A DNA stretch of 41,530 nt, taken from contig JAIOSV010000079.1 in assembly GCA_021107435.1 (NCBI GenBank), positions 1 through 41,530 of the forward strand, given 5' to 3'. A program made the translations under genes and the position numbers. Below are positions 1 to 8,939 of the stretch, one piece after another. Every line of letters starts with the position of its first letter. Position 1 is the first letter of the stretch. The DNA is from Candidatus Sabulitectum sp. Lineage in GTDB: Bacteria > Fermentibacterota > Fermentibacteria > Fermentibacterales > JCC-6. The notes beneath the pieces are model-generated. The model searched no databases, was not told the DNA's origin, and saw only the letters and a list, made by a program, of their open reading frames with translations.

Positions 1-174
1 ATCACCCATGAAAACACCGATTGAATCAACAACTATCATAGTATCAAGCATTAATGAATCCATTGAATCTGGATCGTCAAAACCTGCATTGTCGTCTGTG
101 CATGAAAGTGATAGAGGGATGGTGAGCAGAAATAATAGAAACATTGCGTTGAGGAAAGATTGGCTGTTGTTCAT
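1..174 (-). CDS. Putative lipoprotein, 5' part only (runs off left edge)
   Basis: The 58 visible codons begin with ATG at 174 and stay open to base 1. The start is preceded by AGGGA about 7 bases upstream, a fair Shine-Dalgarno. The N-terminus is a short polar stretch, then a hydrophobic run (residues about 11-23), then Ser-Cys at 24-25 followed by an Asp-rich segment. That is the shape of a lipoprotein or exported protein with an acidic mature start, although the lipobox (SLSC) is imperfect. An inverted repeat at 246-280 lies upstream and could be its operator. Function is unknown; the mature domain lies outside the window. Confidence 0.55.
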   Translation of the reverse strand, partial: MNNSQSFLNAMFLLFLLTIPLSLSCTDDNAGFDDPDSMDSLMLDTMIVVDSIGVFMGD

Positions 175-245
175 GAAACATCCCTATAGCTGTTGCAGAG
201 TAATCTGCATTCCATTTTGTTGCTTTCTGCAGAACAATGATTGTA

Positions 246-280
246 TAGACGCGACATTTCTCCAGATTGTGTCGCTTCTA
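246..280. promoter_or_regulatory. Imperfect inverted repeat upstream of the lipoprotein gene
   Basis: Arms TAGACGCGACA (246-256) and TGTCGCTTCTA (270-280) pair at 10 of 11 positions around a 13-base spacer. On the minus strand it is followed directly by TATACAAT, which resembles a -10 element. It may be an operator or hairpin for the leftward lipoprotein gene. It does not have an obvious T-tract, so a terminator is less likely. Confidence 0.35.
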
Positions 281-408
281 CATTGTTCAGGTTCTTTCAT
301 TATTCAACTCTCGGACACTTATCATGTCATGGCAGTAAGCGCGCATACACTAAACCAGGGAAATGATGTGGTTATGTAGAATCTACCTATCCCGGAGATT
401 CCATTATC

Positions 409-928
409 ATGACACTTGAATTGACTATATACCAGCAGGAATTGAAAGACAAGGGTCTTATGCGAAAAAACAGGATTGTACATGGTTCTGTGGGTTCGAG
501 AGTTTCTTTTTCTGGAGAATCCTGATGATACTGTGTTCGTCGCTGATTCTCTTGAGAGGGAGGGGCGGCATGACTGGCAGATCAGACAAGCGCTGGAAGC
601 AGTCAAATTGTATTGATAAAATTACCCATGCTGTATGGAGGAACCAGTTGGATTTGACTTGCTGCCATTGGATGAGATGCGAAGCAGGTTGAAAATCAAG
701 CATTATGCGCATAGTACAGAAAAGTCATACATGCAATGGTGTTCGAGGTATTTTGGGTACTGTGAAAGGAATAAACTTTCAAATGATTCCGACGCTGCTT
801 TTCGTGACTATTTGACACACTTTGCTCTTTTGAGAAAGACAGTTTCCTCTGTACAGAATCAGCATTTATACAGTTCTGTTTTTGTTCAGAAATGTAGAAG
901 CAGAAACAGGTGAGATAGAAGTAAAAAG
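409..928 (+). pseudogene. Decayed tyrosine recombinase of the integron-integrase type
   Basis: Three reading frames together spell the N-terminal half of an integron-type integrase. An ATG at 409, with GGAG at 394-397, opens a frame that runs to about 478. The reading then continues in the +1 frame (WVREFL, then DWQIRQALEAV, about 480-613) until a TGA-TAA pair at about 614-619. The same frame resumes as the SAM-like DNA-binding domain (HYAHSTEKSY, then VQNQ) to about 880, and shifts again into LFLFRNV. The catalytic domain with the R-H-R-Y residues is missing; the sequence ends in the terminator of the convergent operon. At least two frameshifts, two stops and a 3' truncation make it non-functional. 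The family match rests on recognised motifs (YxxWVRxFL, DWQIRQA, HYxxxTExxY, QNQ). Confidence 0.72.
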
Positions 929-958
929 GGCAGACGGAGTTGAATTTCTCCGTCTGCC
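923..958 (-). terminator. Rho-independent terminator of the leftward carboxylase/membrane operon
   Basis: A perfect 11-bp stem (929-939 with 948-958, loop of 8) is followed on the minus strand by C and then TTTTT. It lies 27 bases past the stop codon of the biotin carrier gene, where the leftward operon should end. Confidence 0.85.
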
Positions 959-984
959 TGGAGCTTCGTTTCTAATTTATTACT

Positions 985-1296
985 CTATTTCAGCCTGACA
1001 AGAAGCTGGTTCTTCTCTACTCGCTCTCCCGCTGATACAGCAATAACCTCCACAGTACCCGCAACCGGAGCGACAATCTCATTGTACATCTTCATGGCGT
1101 CAAGGATAAGTAGAATATCACCTTCTCGAACTATGGTGCCGACTTTTGTCTTTACTTCAATAACAGTTCCGGGGATGAAAGCTTTTATATGCTTTGCGTC
1201 CGGTGGAGACCACCTCTGGTCGAATGAAGGAGGCACTTCAGTTTCGTAGATGGTTTCATCTATGTTGAGTTTTCTCAGCTCGTTTTCACCTGGCAT
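985..1296 (-). CDS. Biotin carboxyl carrier protein (biotinyl-lipoyl domain)
   Basis: This 103-residue protein carries the biotin that shuttles carboxyl groups between subunits of an acyl-CoA carboxylase or a biotin-dependent decarboxylase. The C-terminal 70 residues form a biotinyl domain with the AMKM motif; the biotinylated lysine is about residue 69. The N-terminal third lacks the long Pro/Ala linker of many decarboxylase gamma subunits. The start ATG has a strong purine tract (AGGGGGG) upstream and lies 20 bases after the stop of the carboxyltransferase gene, so the two are co-transcribed and surely work together. No biotin carboxylase (AccC-like) and no membrane decarboxylase subunit is present in the window, so carboxylation versus decarboxylation is not settled. 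Confidence 0.9.
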   Translation of the reverse strand: MPGENELRKLNIDETIYETEVPPSFDQRWSPPDAKHIKAFIPGTVIEVKTKVGTIVREGDILLILDAMKMYNEIVAPVAGTVEVIAVSAGERVEKNQLLVRLK

Positions 1297-1316
1297 TGGT
1301 CTTTACCCCCCTCTTC

Positions 1317-2858
1317 CTAAAGAGGAATGTTGCCGTGGCGGCGGAACGAGTTACCGTGATCCTGCTCTCCGGCGAATTCAAATGCCTTGATAACGATGTC
1401 TCTTGTCTTGTGAGGTTCTGTGAGTATGTCAACATAGCCTTTTGACGCAGCGACATAGGGGTTGGCGAATTTGTCTTCATACTCCTGTATTTTTGCCTGG
1501 CGGGTCGCTTCAGGGTCATCGCTGGCATTTATTTCCTTTCTGAACACAATGTTCGCGGCACCTTCTGCGCCCATTACCGCGATTTCCGCAGTGGGCCATG
1601 CTATAACGGTGCTGGCACCAAGGTGCCTGCTGCACATGGCGATGTATGCTCCACCGTAGGCTTTGCGCAAAATGATGGTGACTTTCGGAACAGTGGCTTC
1701 GCTGTATGAATAGAGAAGCTTGGCTCCGTGTCTGATCACGCCTGCGTGTTCCTGGTCAACTCCGGGAAGATAGCCCGGGGTGTCTACAAGGGTAAGAAGA
1801 GAAATGCCGAATGCGTCGCAGAAACGAATAAATCTTGCGGCTTTGTCGGAGGCGTTAACATCCAGTACACCTGCAAGGTACCTGGGTTGATTTGCGATTA
1901 CTCCTATTGGTTTGCCGTCCATTCGTGCAAATCCTACAACTATGTTTCTGGCATAGTGCTCATGAACCTGCATGAAGTCGCTGTTGTCAACCAGCCCTTT
2001 AATAATGTCTGTAACATCATAGGCTTTTCTGCGATTATCAGGTATGACGTTATCAGAAATGCTCTTGACGGGAGGCATTGGTTTGGCTGCTGGCGGAGCT
2101 TCCAGGCAGTTGGCAGGAAGGAAGCTCAGAAGTCTCTTGACCTGTTTAAAGGCTTCACACTCGGTCTTTGCGTAGAAGTGAGCATTGCCTGTGACAGTGG
2201 TATGGGTCTTTGCTCCACCGAGAACCTCAGGAGAAACATCTTCACCAAGAACTGTTTTTATTACCTGGGGTCCGGTGATGAACATATTGGAGATCTTTTC
2301 CACAACAAAAACAAAATCGGTAAGTGCCGGTGAGTAGACTGCGCCTCCCGCGCAAGGTCCAAGTATTATGGAAAGCTGAGGAACCACACCGCTGAAGGTT
2401 GTATTTCTAAGGAATATTTCTCCGTAACCATAGAGTGAATCAACGCCCTCCTGAATTCTGGCACCTCCGGAATCGTTGATGCCGATAAGGGGTATTTTCT
2501 TCGTGCCGGCACCATCCATTACCTTTACGATTTTTGCTGCGTGAGCCTTGCCGAGTGATCCTCCCGCTACTGTGAAATCCTGGGCATAGATAGCGACCGG
2601 ACGGCTGTCAATCTTTCCGTATCCGGTAATAACACCGTCACCGGCAAGTTTCTTCCGGTCCATTCCGAAATCTGTGGAGGAATGCTCTACAAAGAGATCA
2701 GTCTCCAGGAAAGAGTCATTATCCAGTATCTCATCAACTCTTTCTCTTGCTGTGAGCTTGCCTCGCTTTTTCTGTTTCTCAAGAGCGACATCACCGCCGC
2801 CCTTGAAAAGATGCTGTACTTTCGAACCAAATTCGCTTAACCTACGCTTGATTGACAT
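1317..2858 (-). CDS. Acyl-CoA carboxyltransferase subunit (PccB / methylmalonyl-CoA decarboxylase alpha type)
   Basis: The 513-residue length and the sequence fit the carboxyltransferase subunit of propionyl-/methylmalonyl-CoA enzymes, which transfers a carboxyl group between biotin and an acyl-CoA. Visible marks are the N-terminal KLTARERVDEILD (about 34-46), the first oxyanion-type motif GGARIQEG (131-138), GPCAGGAVYSPA (168-179), and the C-terminal KAYGGAYIAM motif. The start ATG directly abuts the TAG of the upstream membrane-protein gene and has GGGAGGG upstream, so translation is probably coupled. The biotin carrier follows 20 bases on. The same fold serves propionyl-CoA carboxylase and sodium-pumping methylmalonyl-CoA decarboxylase; without the other subunits the choice is open. 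Confidence 0.92.
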   Translation of the reverse strand: MSIKRRLSEFGSKVQHLFKGGGDVALEKQKKRGKLTARERVDEILDNDSFLETDLFVEHSSTDFGMDRKKLAGDGVITGYGKIDSRPVAIYAQDFTVAGGSLGKAHAAKIVKVMDGAGTKKIPLIGINDSGGARIQEGVDSLYGYGEIFLRNTTFSGVVPQLSIILGPCAGGAVYSPALTDFVFVVEKISNMFITGPQVIKTVLGEDVSPEVLGGAKTHTTVTGNAHFYAKTECEAFKQVKRLLSFLPANCLEAPPAAKPMPPVKSISDNVIPDNRRKAYDVTDIIKGLVDNSDFMQVHEHYARNIVVGFARMDGKPIGVIANQPRYLAGVLDVNASDKAARFIRFCDAFGISLLTLVDTPGYLPGVDQEHAGVIRHGAKLLYSYSEATVPKVTIILRKAYGGAYIAMCSRHLGASTVIAWPTAEIAVMGAEGAANIVFRKEINASDDPEATRQAKIQEYEDKFANPYVAASKGYVDILTEPHKTRDIVIKAFEFAGEQDHGNSFRRHGNIPL

Positions 2859-5201
2859 CTATAATCCCTCCCCGCCGGCAGGCGTTCGTCTGTTTTCCAA
2901 TTTTCTTAGAAGTAAAAGGCGTTCCAGGGCATACTCCGGCAGAGCAAATCCATTGTCTCCGAACCAGCTGTATTCCGTTCCCGCATCCTCTATTCTGTTC
3001 AATTCCCACAGGCAATCAGCCAGAACGAGCCTGGCCCCGGTATAAGCCGGTGACATAGCCAGTGCCCCGTTGCAGTATTCAATTGCCCGGGAATAACTTC
3101 TTCCTGTTGTAAACACCCTGGCAGCCCTTTCCAGCACAATTGGGACTCTCGCTCTTGAGAGTGCCAGGTTGATAAGTTCCTCGGCGTGTTCCTGTTCCCC
3201 GGACAGAGAATATAACCACGCGCACTGTGCTATGCCCCATGGTGGAAGAGAATCCATTGAGGATTCAGCCTCATGCAGGGCCTTGATCTGTTGTCCTGTT
3301 ATCCACAGGGATGTTATACAGGCGGCTTTTTCGTCCCATCTCGATCTTATCATGTTCGGAGTGATACTCATTATCACCTGGTTTTCAGCAAGTATACCGT
3401 TTTGCAGAAAGTCAACTGCCGCCCGGATTGATGGATCGCCTGAAAGATCCGCGCTCACCGCCGCTGAAGAAAGATCGCCCTTTCTGCAATACTCCCAGCA
3501 GGCAAGGGTATGAGACCATACCCCTTCATGCTGGAGCGTCTCTGTTGTGTATGTGGTATCTATTCTGAAGAGAAGTGCTTCTATTGCCGGGTCAAGAATG
3601 GCGGAACCAAGCTGGTTTCTCTGTCTTGTCAGTTCGTTCATAGCAGTGGAGGGCAGAAGATAAAGAGGTGTAGTGAGAAATGCCGAGGGGTCAAGGGGAT
3701 CAAAATACCGGAATGCCAGAGAATCCAGTCCTGTCTCGTCAAGCAGTTCCCACTTCGCGTATGTGCTTGTGAGAGCGTCAATGCGGATAGGAACCCAGCA
3801 GGGGAGTGCTGCTGCCATATGAACTGAAGAGTATTGATTTCTTGTGTTATAGATCAGCAGATTGAATTCGTACCGGTCGAAAAGATTTTTCTGGAGAGCT
3901 GTAAATCCTTCACCGGGGGCTTCAGTAAGCATGAGGTAATCCCAGTGAAATGCCTCCGGGAACAGAAGACATCTGCCGTCAACGAACAGGGGGAATCGTT
4001 CTCCGAATCTGTACTCCAGATATCCGGAGATTTCATTTGTGTTGAAAAGTACGGCGTGTTCCATAAGGGCTGGATGTTCCTCCAGCAGATTGGCCAGATC
4101 CACAGGATAGACTGTCCAGTCAACACGGGCGCCCAGTTCCCTGGGGGGACCAATTTCTCTTGGAACTCCGTATACAAAGGGGATAGTGATGAGAATCAGG
4201 GCAGAAACTGCACAGAGTTTCATGGGAATTTTCAATTTAAGCATTCCCGGTACCCAGGCCAGCATGGCTGGAGCCAGAAGCTCTCCGTTGCGGGCAGCAA
4301 ACACAGTGGCCACGATCAGCATCAGAAGGGCCAGGATTTTCCCCCTGTCAATTCCTTTTGAAAACCGGATCAGAAGGGCAGTTGTGCCGAAGGTCAACGC
4401 GGAAAGAAGCAGCGCAGTGCGGGATATGGGTTTTTCCGGGGCGTATCTGGGGTCAAAGGGACTCCACCACTCCCGGATGGATTGCTTGAACAGTGGTTGG
4501 GCAAGGAATGCGGGAAGATATTCCAGAGTTCTGAATCCGTTTGGATGGATTCCGCTGGCAAGAAGAAGAACGGCTGGTGGAAGCAGCCACTTCCCGAACT
4601 CACTGAATTTACCGGTGAGCAGTTTTCCCATTGCCGGCACAGAAGCAAGAAACAGGCCCATGACAAATCCGGCATGAACATTCACCCAGAGAACCTGGAC
4701 AGGGAAGAGGATTAGAGCAAGTTTCCATGGTTTTTCGAACTTGAAAGAGAGGATATACAGGTAGAGAGAGAAAAAGAAAATGCTGAAAAAGTGCGGTCTG
4801 GCAATCCATCTTGGTTGCGCCAGAGCGAGCCAGAAAGCCCCGAATACGAAAATGAGGCCGGGATCTGCTCCGTTCTTCAGAGAAGCTTTAAATACGAAGA
4901 AGATAGAAAGACCGATGAAAAGAGCTTTCAGCAGTACCGGACCTGCTTCACCGATGTGTATCCATGAAAGAGCCATAGCTGACTCAGCCAGCCATTCGTG
5001 CTGTATCCAGTAAGTTCCATGTCTGGTCCATGTGAAGGGATCCTCTGTTCTGATATCTCCTGTTTCAACAATATCAACGCCATTCCTGAGGTGCCAGAAG
5101 ATGTTGCCGTTGTGTATCGGGGTGATGCAGTACAACACACAGATCAATGTCAGCAGCCAGCACAGCGTCGCAGCCTCAGAAAATTTCTCTGATATTCTCA
5201 A
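2859..5201 (-). CDS. Polytopic membrane protein with TPR-like C-terminus (GT-C-like)
   Basis: A 780-residue protein. Its first ~340 residues hold about nine to ten hydrophobic segments, including an N-terminal helix followed by an FWHLRNG stretch and DPFTWTR/HEWLAE, in a loop typical of a widespread family of uncharacterised membrane proteins that resemble GT-C glycosyltransferases. A soluble domain (about 355-500) contains FPLFVDGR, also typical of that family. The last ~230 residues are helical with TPR-like spacing (LYSLSGEQEHAEELINLAL and a second unit near 710). The start overlaps the end of the preceding gene by 26 bases and its stop abuts the carboxyltransferase start. A glycan or lipid transfer role is inferred only; no catalytic residue can be assigned. 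Confidence 0.7.
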   Translation of the reverse strand: MRISEKFSEAATLCWLLTLICVLYCITPIHNGNIFWHLRNGVDIVETGDIRTEDPFTWTRHGTYWIQHEWLAESAMALSWIHIGEAGPVLLKALFIGLSIFFVFKASLKNGADPGLIFVFGAFWLALAQPRWIARPHFFSIFFFSLYLYILSFKFEKPWKLALILFPVQVLWVNVHAGFVMGLFLASVPAMGKLLTGKFSEFGKWLLPPAVLLLASGIHPNGFRTLEYLPAFLAQPLFKQSIREWWSPFDPRYAPEKPISRTALLLSALTFGTTALLIRFSKGIDRGKILALLMLIVATVFAARNGELLAPAMLAWVPGMLKLKIPMKLCAVSALILITIPFVYGVPREIGPPRELGARVDWTVYPVDLANLLEEHPALMEHAVLFNTNEISGYLEYRFGERFPLFVDGRCLLFPEAFHWDYLMLTEAPGEGFTALQKNLFDRYEFNLLIYNTRNQYSSVHMAAALPCWVPIRIDALTSTYAKWELLDETGLDSLAFRYFDPLDPSAFLTTPLYLLPSTAMNELTRQRNQLGSAILDPAIEALLFRIDTTYTTETLQHEGVWSHTLACWEYCRKGDLSSAAVSADLSGDPSIRAAVDFLQNGILAENQVIMSITPNMIRSRWDEKAACITSLWITGQQIKALHEAESSMDSLPPWGIAQCAWLYSLSGEQEHAEELINLALSRARVPIVLERAARVFTTGRSYSRAIEYCNGALAMSPAYTGARLVLADCLWELNRIEDAGTEYSWFGDNGFALPEYALERLLLLRKLENRRTPAGGEGL

Positions 5202-6660
5202 TTCTTCTCCGGGTTACAGGTGTGGCCGAGAATTCTATTGCTTTCCAGTAAAAACTGTCTTTGAGGACGGGATCCTCTTCCTGAATCATTCTTCTTGCCC
5301 AGGCTTCAGAGACTATATCCATAGCCATGGGATCAGGCGAATGCCCCTGAAACTGGAATATAGCCATTTGATTCCAATCCAGGGGTTCCCTCTCCGGATT
5401 TATCGGGCTGAAGATCAGCCCCTGAAGAGAGAAATCTTCATCTCTGTTCCAGGCTCTGGAAATATGAACTGTTCGTTCACCAATTGCTGGCGGGATAAAC
5501 TCCGGCGTAGAAAACTCAAAGTATTTTCCATAGGGGTCGGAAAGCAGAACATCCGGCCTGAATCCAAGAATTATCCGGGCATAGGCAGCGTAGAAATTGT
5601 CATGTGCTACAGGTCTGTAGATTGAATTGACCGGCAGAGCAGTCATGATATCAGTGGTCCATCTCATTGCGATGTCATCTTCTGTTCTGTCTGATCCGAT
5701 AGTACCGGTTGCGGCCGCGGTGAGTATCAGCGCGGCAGCAAGTATTTTATGAAATAGTGTTTTGCGCGCGAGAATTTGTATTCCGGCAGCACATCTGAGG
5801 GAAAGGGGCAGAAGAAGTATCCAGAGTTGTCCTGCGGGATCCGGCAGTTCATACGAGGCCAGGAAGAAGAGGGCAGTGATGGTGGGAAGATCTTTTTTTG
5901 CAGTGAATCTGCCACCTGCCGCCGCGAGGATAACAAAAATTATCAGGGCAGGAATTCCTATGAAGCCCAGTGCCCTTAGGAGCCTTTCAAAAGACGGGGC
6001 ATCAAGTCTTCCCGAGTACGTGGTAAAATAGGAAAACAAGGTGTCAAAAGAGCCTGGATGTCCGTAATGTGCAATTCGGCATGCCGCTGACCGGATGGGA
6101 ATGTACAGGTACAGGGTGGCTGGCAGGAAAAAGGTGAGAAGAAGAGGCCATTTTCTTTTAACAGAGAGGAAAAGGGGAGATGAGAGCAGTGAGATCGGAT
6201 GTCCGCCGAACAACGCCATTCCCGAGGCATAGGGAGAGAGTGCGGAGTCTTTAAGTGATATCGCGGTGAGTACAAGGAGGATGGCAAGAGGATATATCTC
6301 AAGGCTGTTGAACTGACTCATCACAGGAGCTGATGTAAGGAACAGAATTGAACCGGCCAGTGCAGAGTAGAATCCGATGCCTGATTTTCGGAAAGCCGCT
6401 GTTCCAATCGCGATTCCAACTGCCCCCAGAAAGCAGTTGAGAAGCCTTAAGTGCCCGTAGAGTGGTGAAAATGCCATTGAGAAAAGACGAACAAGCATAA
6501 GGAACAGTGGATAGCCGGGGGCATGGGCTATCTGAAGTTTTGAACCGCATACAGCAAATTCAGCTCCGTCAGTCGCATCGAATGACGGGGGTCCGGAAAG
6601 AAGTGCTATCAGAAACACTGCCGCTGAAGCAGTGAGTACAATCAGTTTTCTGCTGCGCAT
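5176..6660 (-). CDS. DUF2723-type polytopic membrane protein (predicted glycosyltransferase-like)
   Basis: This 494-residue protein opens with a hydrophobic helix followed by FDATDGAEFAVCG and then AHAPGYPLF, the signature region of DUF2723 proteins, in which an acidic pair sits in the first periplasmic loop as in protein O-mannosyltransferases and other GT-C enzymes. About ten membrane segments follow, then a ~130-residue soluble tail. Family members are predicted to move sugars from lipid carriers, but most have no shown substrate. It overlaps both neighbours (19 and 26 bases), so the three membrane genes are translationally coupled and probably form one complex or pathway. Confidence 0.75.
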   Translation of the reverse strand: MRSRKLIVLTASAAVFLIALLSGPPSFDATDGAEFAVCGSKLQIAHAPGYPLFLMLVRLFSMAFSPLYGHLRLLNCFLGAVGIAIGTAAFRKSGIGFYSALAGSILFLTSAPVMSQFNSLEIYPLAILLVLTAISLKDSALSPYASGMALFGGHPISLLSSPLFLSVKRKWPLLLTFFLPATLYLYIPIRSAACRIAHYGHPGSFDTLFSYFTTYSGRLDAPSFERLLRALGFIGIPALIIFVILAAAGGRFTAKKDLPTITALFFLASYELPDPAGQLWILLLPLSLRCAAGIQILARKTLFHKILAAALILTAAATGTIGSDRTEDDIAMRWTTDIMTALPVNSIYRPVAHDNFYAAYARIILGFRPDVLLSDPYGKYFEFSTPEFIPPAIGERTVHISRAWNRDEDFSLQGLIFSPINPEREPLDWNQMAIFQFQGHSPDPMAMDIVSEAWARRMIQEEDPVLKDSFYWKAIEFSATPVTRRRIENIREIF

Positions 6661-8939
6661 ACCACTTGTGCCAGCGAATCACACAGAGACTGTGCCCACG
6701 GGGTTTCCCTGAAGGATTCCTCCAGCAGTCGGACTTCCTGGGTATAACCTCCGGCTTTGAGAATGCCGGCAAGAACCGCTCTGTGTCCCGGGACAGACGG
6801 ATAGCAGTATGCTCCGTATCTTGCTGTTATGGCGGCCTCAGTGTAATTCTTCAGTTCCAGCGCAGCATTCAGAGCAAGTGAGAAACTCATTCTTGAAGGC
6901 ATCATCTGTCCCGCGATGGCCCTCGAAGCGAAGAGCAGAGTACTGTCCTGGCTGCCGGCGGTGGAAAACCACATTGCAGCAGTTTCCAGAACCTCCGAGC
7001 AATCCGGTTTTATCAGAATGCATCTTTCAAGAAGATCTCGTCGATCCGCCTGATCGCAAGCGATTACGGATGCCCGGAGTCTGGCCAGCATAACAGGCAG
7101 ACAGTAACCAAGTCTGTGTTCCGCTTCAATATAGAGTGAATCCCAGTCAGCTGCTCCGGTGACCGCTGCAAGAGTGATTGTTTTTGCCCAGTCATTCGCG
7201 GCGGCGGCAGGTGTGTCGAGAAATGCTCTGGAGTACTGAAGGGAACGGAGGGTGTCTCCCAGCACCATATGCGCTGTTGCCATTGACCTGAGGAGCATAG
7301 GATTCATTCCTCCTCTTGAATGTATGCTGTTCAGCGATGCGGTATCTCCTGTTAAAGAAAGGAATGAAACCCTCATGGTAACAGCAGTGTTAATTTCTGA
7401 TTCATCCGCTTTTCCGGTGTAAAGGAAATAGAGCCTGTTGAACGCGGATGTGTCTGCTCTGGCAAAGGCGAGATTCATCATTACCTTCATCAGAGAAACA
7501 GTGGAATCACCCCGGGCCATGGCAGTTTCGCAGACATATCGGGATCTTTCACTCTGTCCGGTCAAATGGGTGGTTTCCCCGAGAGTAAGCCATGAACCTC
7601 CTCCGGCAGCAAGATGGGAGGCCGATTCCATCGCGAGACCTACTCTGGTGGATCTGGCGAATGTGTCAGTTCTTCTTGCTATTCCCCTGAGCCAGGCACC
7701 CTCCTGCGCTGAAGGCGGAGAAATAAGAACAGCGGTAAGAGGTACTGCAAGCAGAAGTGTAATTGCCGTTTTTCTTTCGGCGAGCAGAACAGTTACGGGA
7801 ATGATCAGCAGGGCTAGAATTGCTGCCGGGGACATGAGAGAGAAACCTACCGGCGAAAGCGCGGTAATGAAGAGTGCCATGGCGAAGACAGCTCTTCTGA
7901 GCTTATCCGGCCCGGGAAGACCGCCTGAAGCAAGAGCAAGGCCCGCAAACACCATGGTTTCCCATCCGGATGCCCACGCGAGTGCCAGCGCAACAGCAGA
8001 GGCTACTGCTCTGAAACTTCCTTTCCAGACCGAAGCTGTAACCAGCCAGAGTGCAGCCATCATGGCTCCGGTTATTGTGATTGCGTCAGCGAATGTTATG
8101 CCATTGCCGGGAACAACAGAAAGTGCCGCGATTGTTCCGAGAACGGTTGAAGAATAAAGAGGAATAAGAGTTTTTAATTTTTCTTTCAACTCTTTCCAGC
8201 AGTTTGCTGACAATTCCCGTACATACCACAGAGCAAGCAGAGAAACTGGAATCATGTCAATGAGATAAGTAGTGAAGTGAGATGCTCCGGTAGTGGGTGC
8301 TTCTGTTGCAGCGTGCCATTGAAGAAGGGAATGGGTGACGCCGTCGCCGGGGAAAAGAGGCTGAAAGATTACGCTGACAAGGTAGGGCCACGTAAAGAAT
8401 GTGAGAAACACCGGAGCGAAAACAACAGTGTTCAGAATTCCCCTTAAAACACGTTTGTTCGGAGCGACCGCCCAGGTGAAGATGCCGGCCAGAACGCAAC
8501 CTATTGCGGCTTCAAATCTGATGCCGGTTGTAGTTCCGTTCAATGTTACAGTGGGGTTGAAAAAGTTCAGCAGAAACCAGGCTGCATTACTTCTGTCCAG
8601 GGGGAAATAACCGATTGCCGAAGTGGTTCCGGCAAGTTTGTCAATCAGTGGCGGAAGAAGTGTGAGTGTCCAGGCAAGAACCATGATTCTCAGCAGCTTG
8701 GCGGCATCGTACCCGCTGAATACTTTCATGAGGAACACCAGTGTAAGCATCGGGAATACATAAGCTACCGGGAAGTGCAGTACAAAAGAAGGAGCGGGAA
8801 AGACAATTCCAAGAGTTATGGCTTCCATAAGATTCCGCATAATGACAGTTACCGCGAAGACAGCTGCAAGTTGCCAGGGTGTTGCCGGCAAATCGGCTCC
8901 CCAGTTTATGGATCTGTCAATCAGATATTTCAGTTTCAT
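6642..8939 (-). CDS. Large polytopic membrane protein with helical-repeat C-terminus
   Basis: A 765-residue protein of unknown function. Residues about 20-410 contain roughly eleven to twelve hydrophobic segments; the remaining ~350 residues are soluble, Ala-rich and helical, with TPR-like pairs (for example around MVLGDTLRSLQYSRAFLDT and ALELKNYTEAAITARYGAY). The plan of membrane N-half plus repeat C-half is the same as in the protein encoded at 2859-5201, which suggests two related parts of one envelope system. Its ATG overlaps the stop of the upstream lipoprotein gene by 4 bases, and its 3' end overlaps the DUF2723 gene. No conserved catalytic motif was recognised. Confidence 0.6.
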   Translation of the reverse strand: MKLKYLIDRSINWGADLPATPWQLAAVFAVTVIMRNLMEAITLGIVFPAPSFVLHFPVAYVFPMLTLVFLMKVFSGYDAAKLLRIMVLAWTLTLLPPLIDKLAGTTSAIGYFPLDRSNAAWFLLNFFNPTVTLNGTTTGIRFEAAIGCVLAGIFTWAVAPNKRVLRGILNTVVFAPVFLTFFTWPYLVSVIFQPLFPGDGVTHSLLQWHAATEAPTTGASHFTTYLIDMIPVSLLALWYVRELSANCWKELKEKLKTLIPLYSSTVLGTIAALSVVPGNGITFADAITITGAMMAALWLVTASVWKGSFRAVASAVALALAWASGWETMVFAGLALASGGLPGPDKLRRAVFAMALFITALSPVGFSLMSPAAILALLIIPVTVLLAERKTAITLLLAVPLTAVLISPPSAQEGAWLRGIARRTDTFARSTRVGLAMESASHLAAGGGSWLTLGETTHLTGQSERSRYVCETAMARGDSTVSLMKVMMNLAFARADTSAFNRLYFLYTGKADESEINTAVTMRVSFLSLTGDTASLNSIHSRGGMNPMLLRSMATAHMVLGDTLRSLQYSRAFLDTPAAAANDWAKTITLAAVTGAADWDSLYIEAEHRLGYCLPVMLARLRASVIACDQADRRDLLERCILIKPDCSEVLETAAMWFSTAGSQDSTLLFASRAIAGQMMPSRMSFSLALNAALELKNYTEAAITARYGAYCYPSVPGHRAVLAGILKAGGYTQEVRLLEESFRETPWAQSLCDSLAQVVCAAEN

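Noticed and set aside
8-379. 123-codon plus-strand frame at the left edge
   Set aside because: Covers the reverse complement of a lipoprotein start with signal peptide and ribosome site; its own product has no features.
1728-2333. 201-codon open frame on the plus strand
   Set aside because: It lies antisense inside the PccB-type gene, whose motifs are intact, and has no family likeness.
7438-8157. 239-codon Ala/Ser-rich open frame on the plus strand
   Set aside because: Antisense to the 765-residue membrane protein; composition is what the complement of a membrane-protein gene gives.
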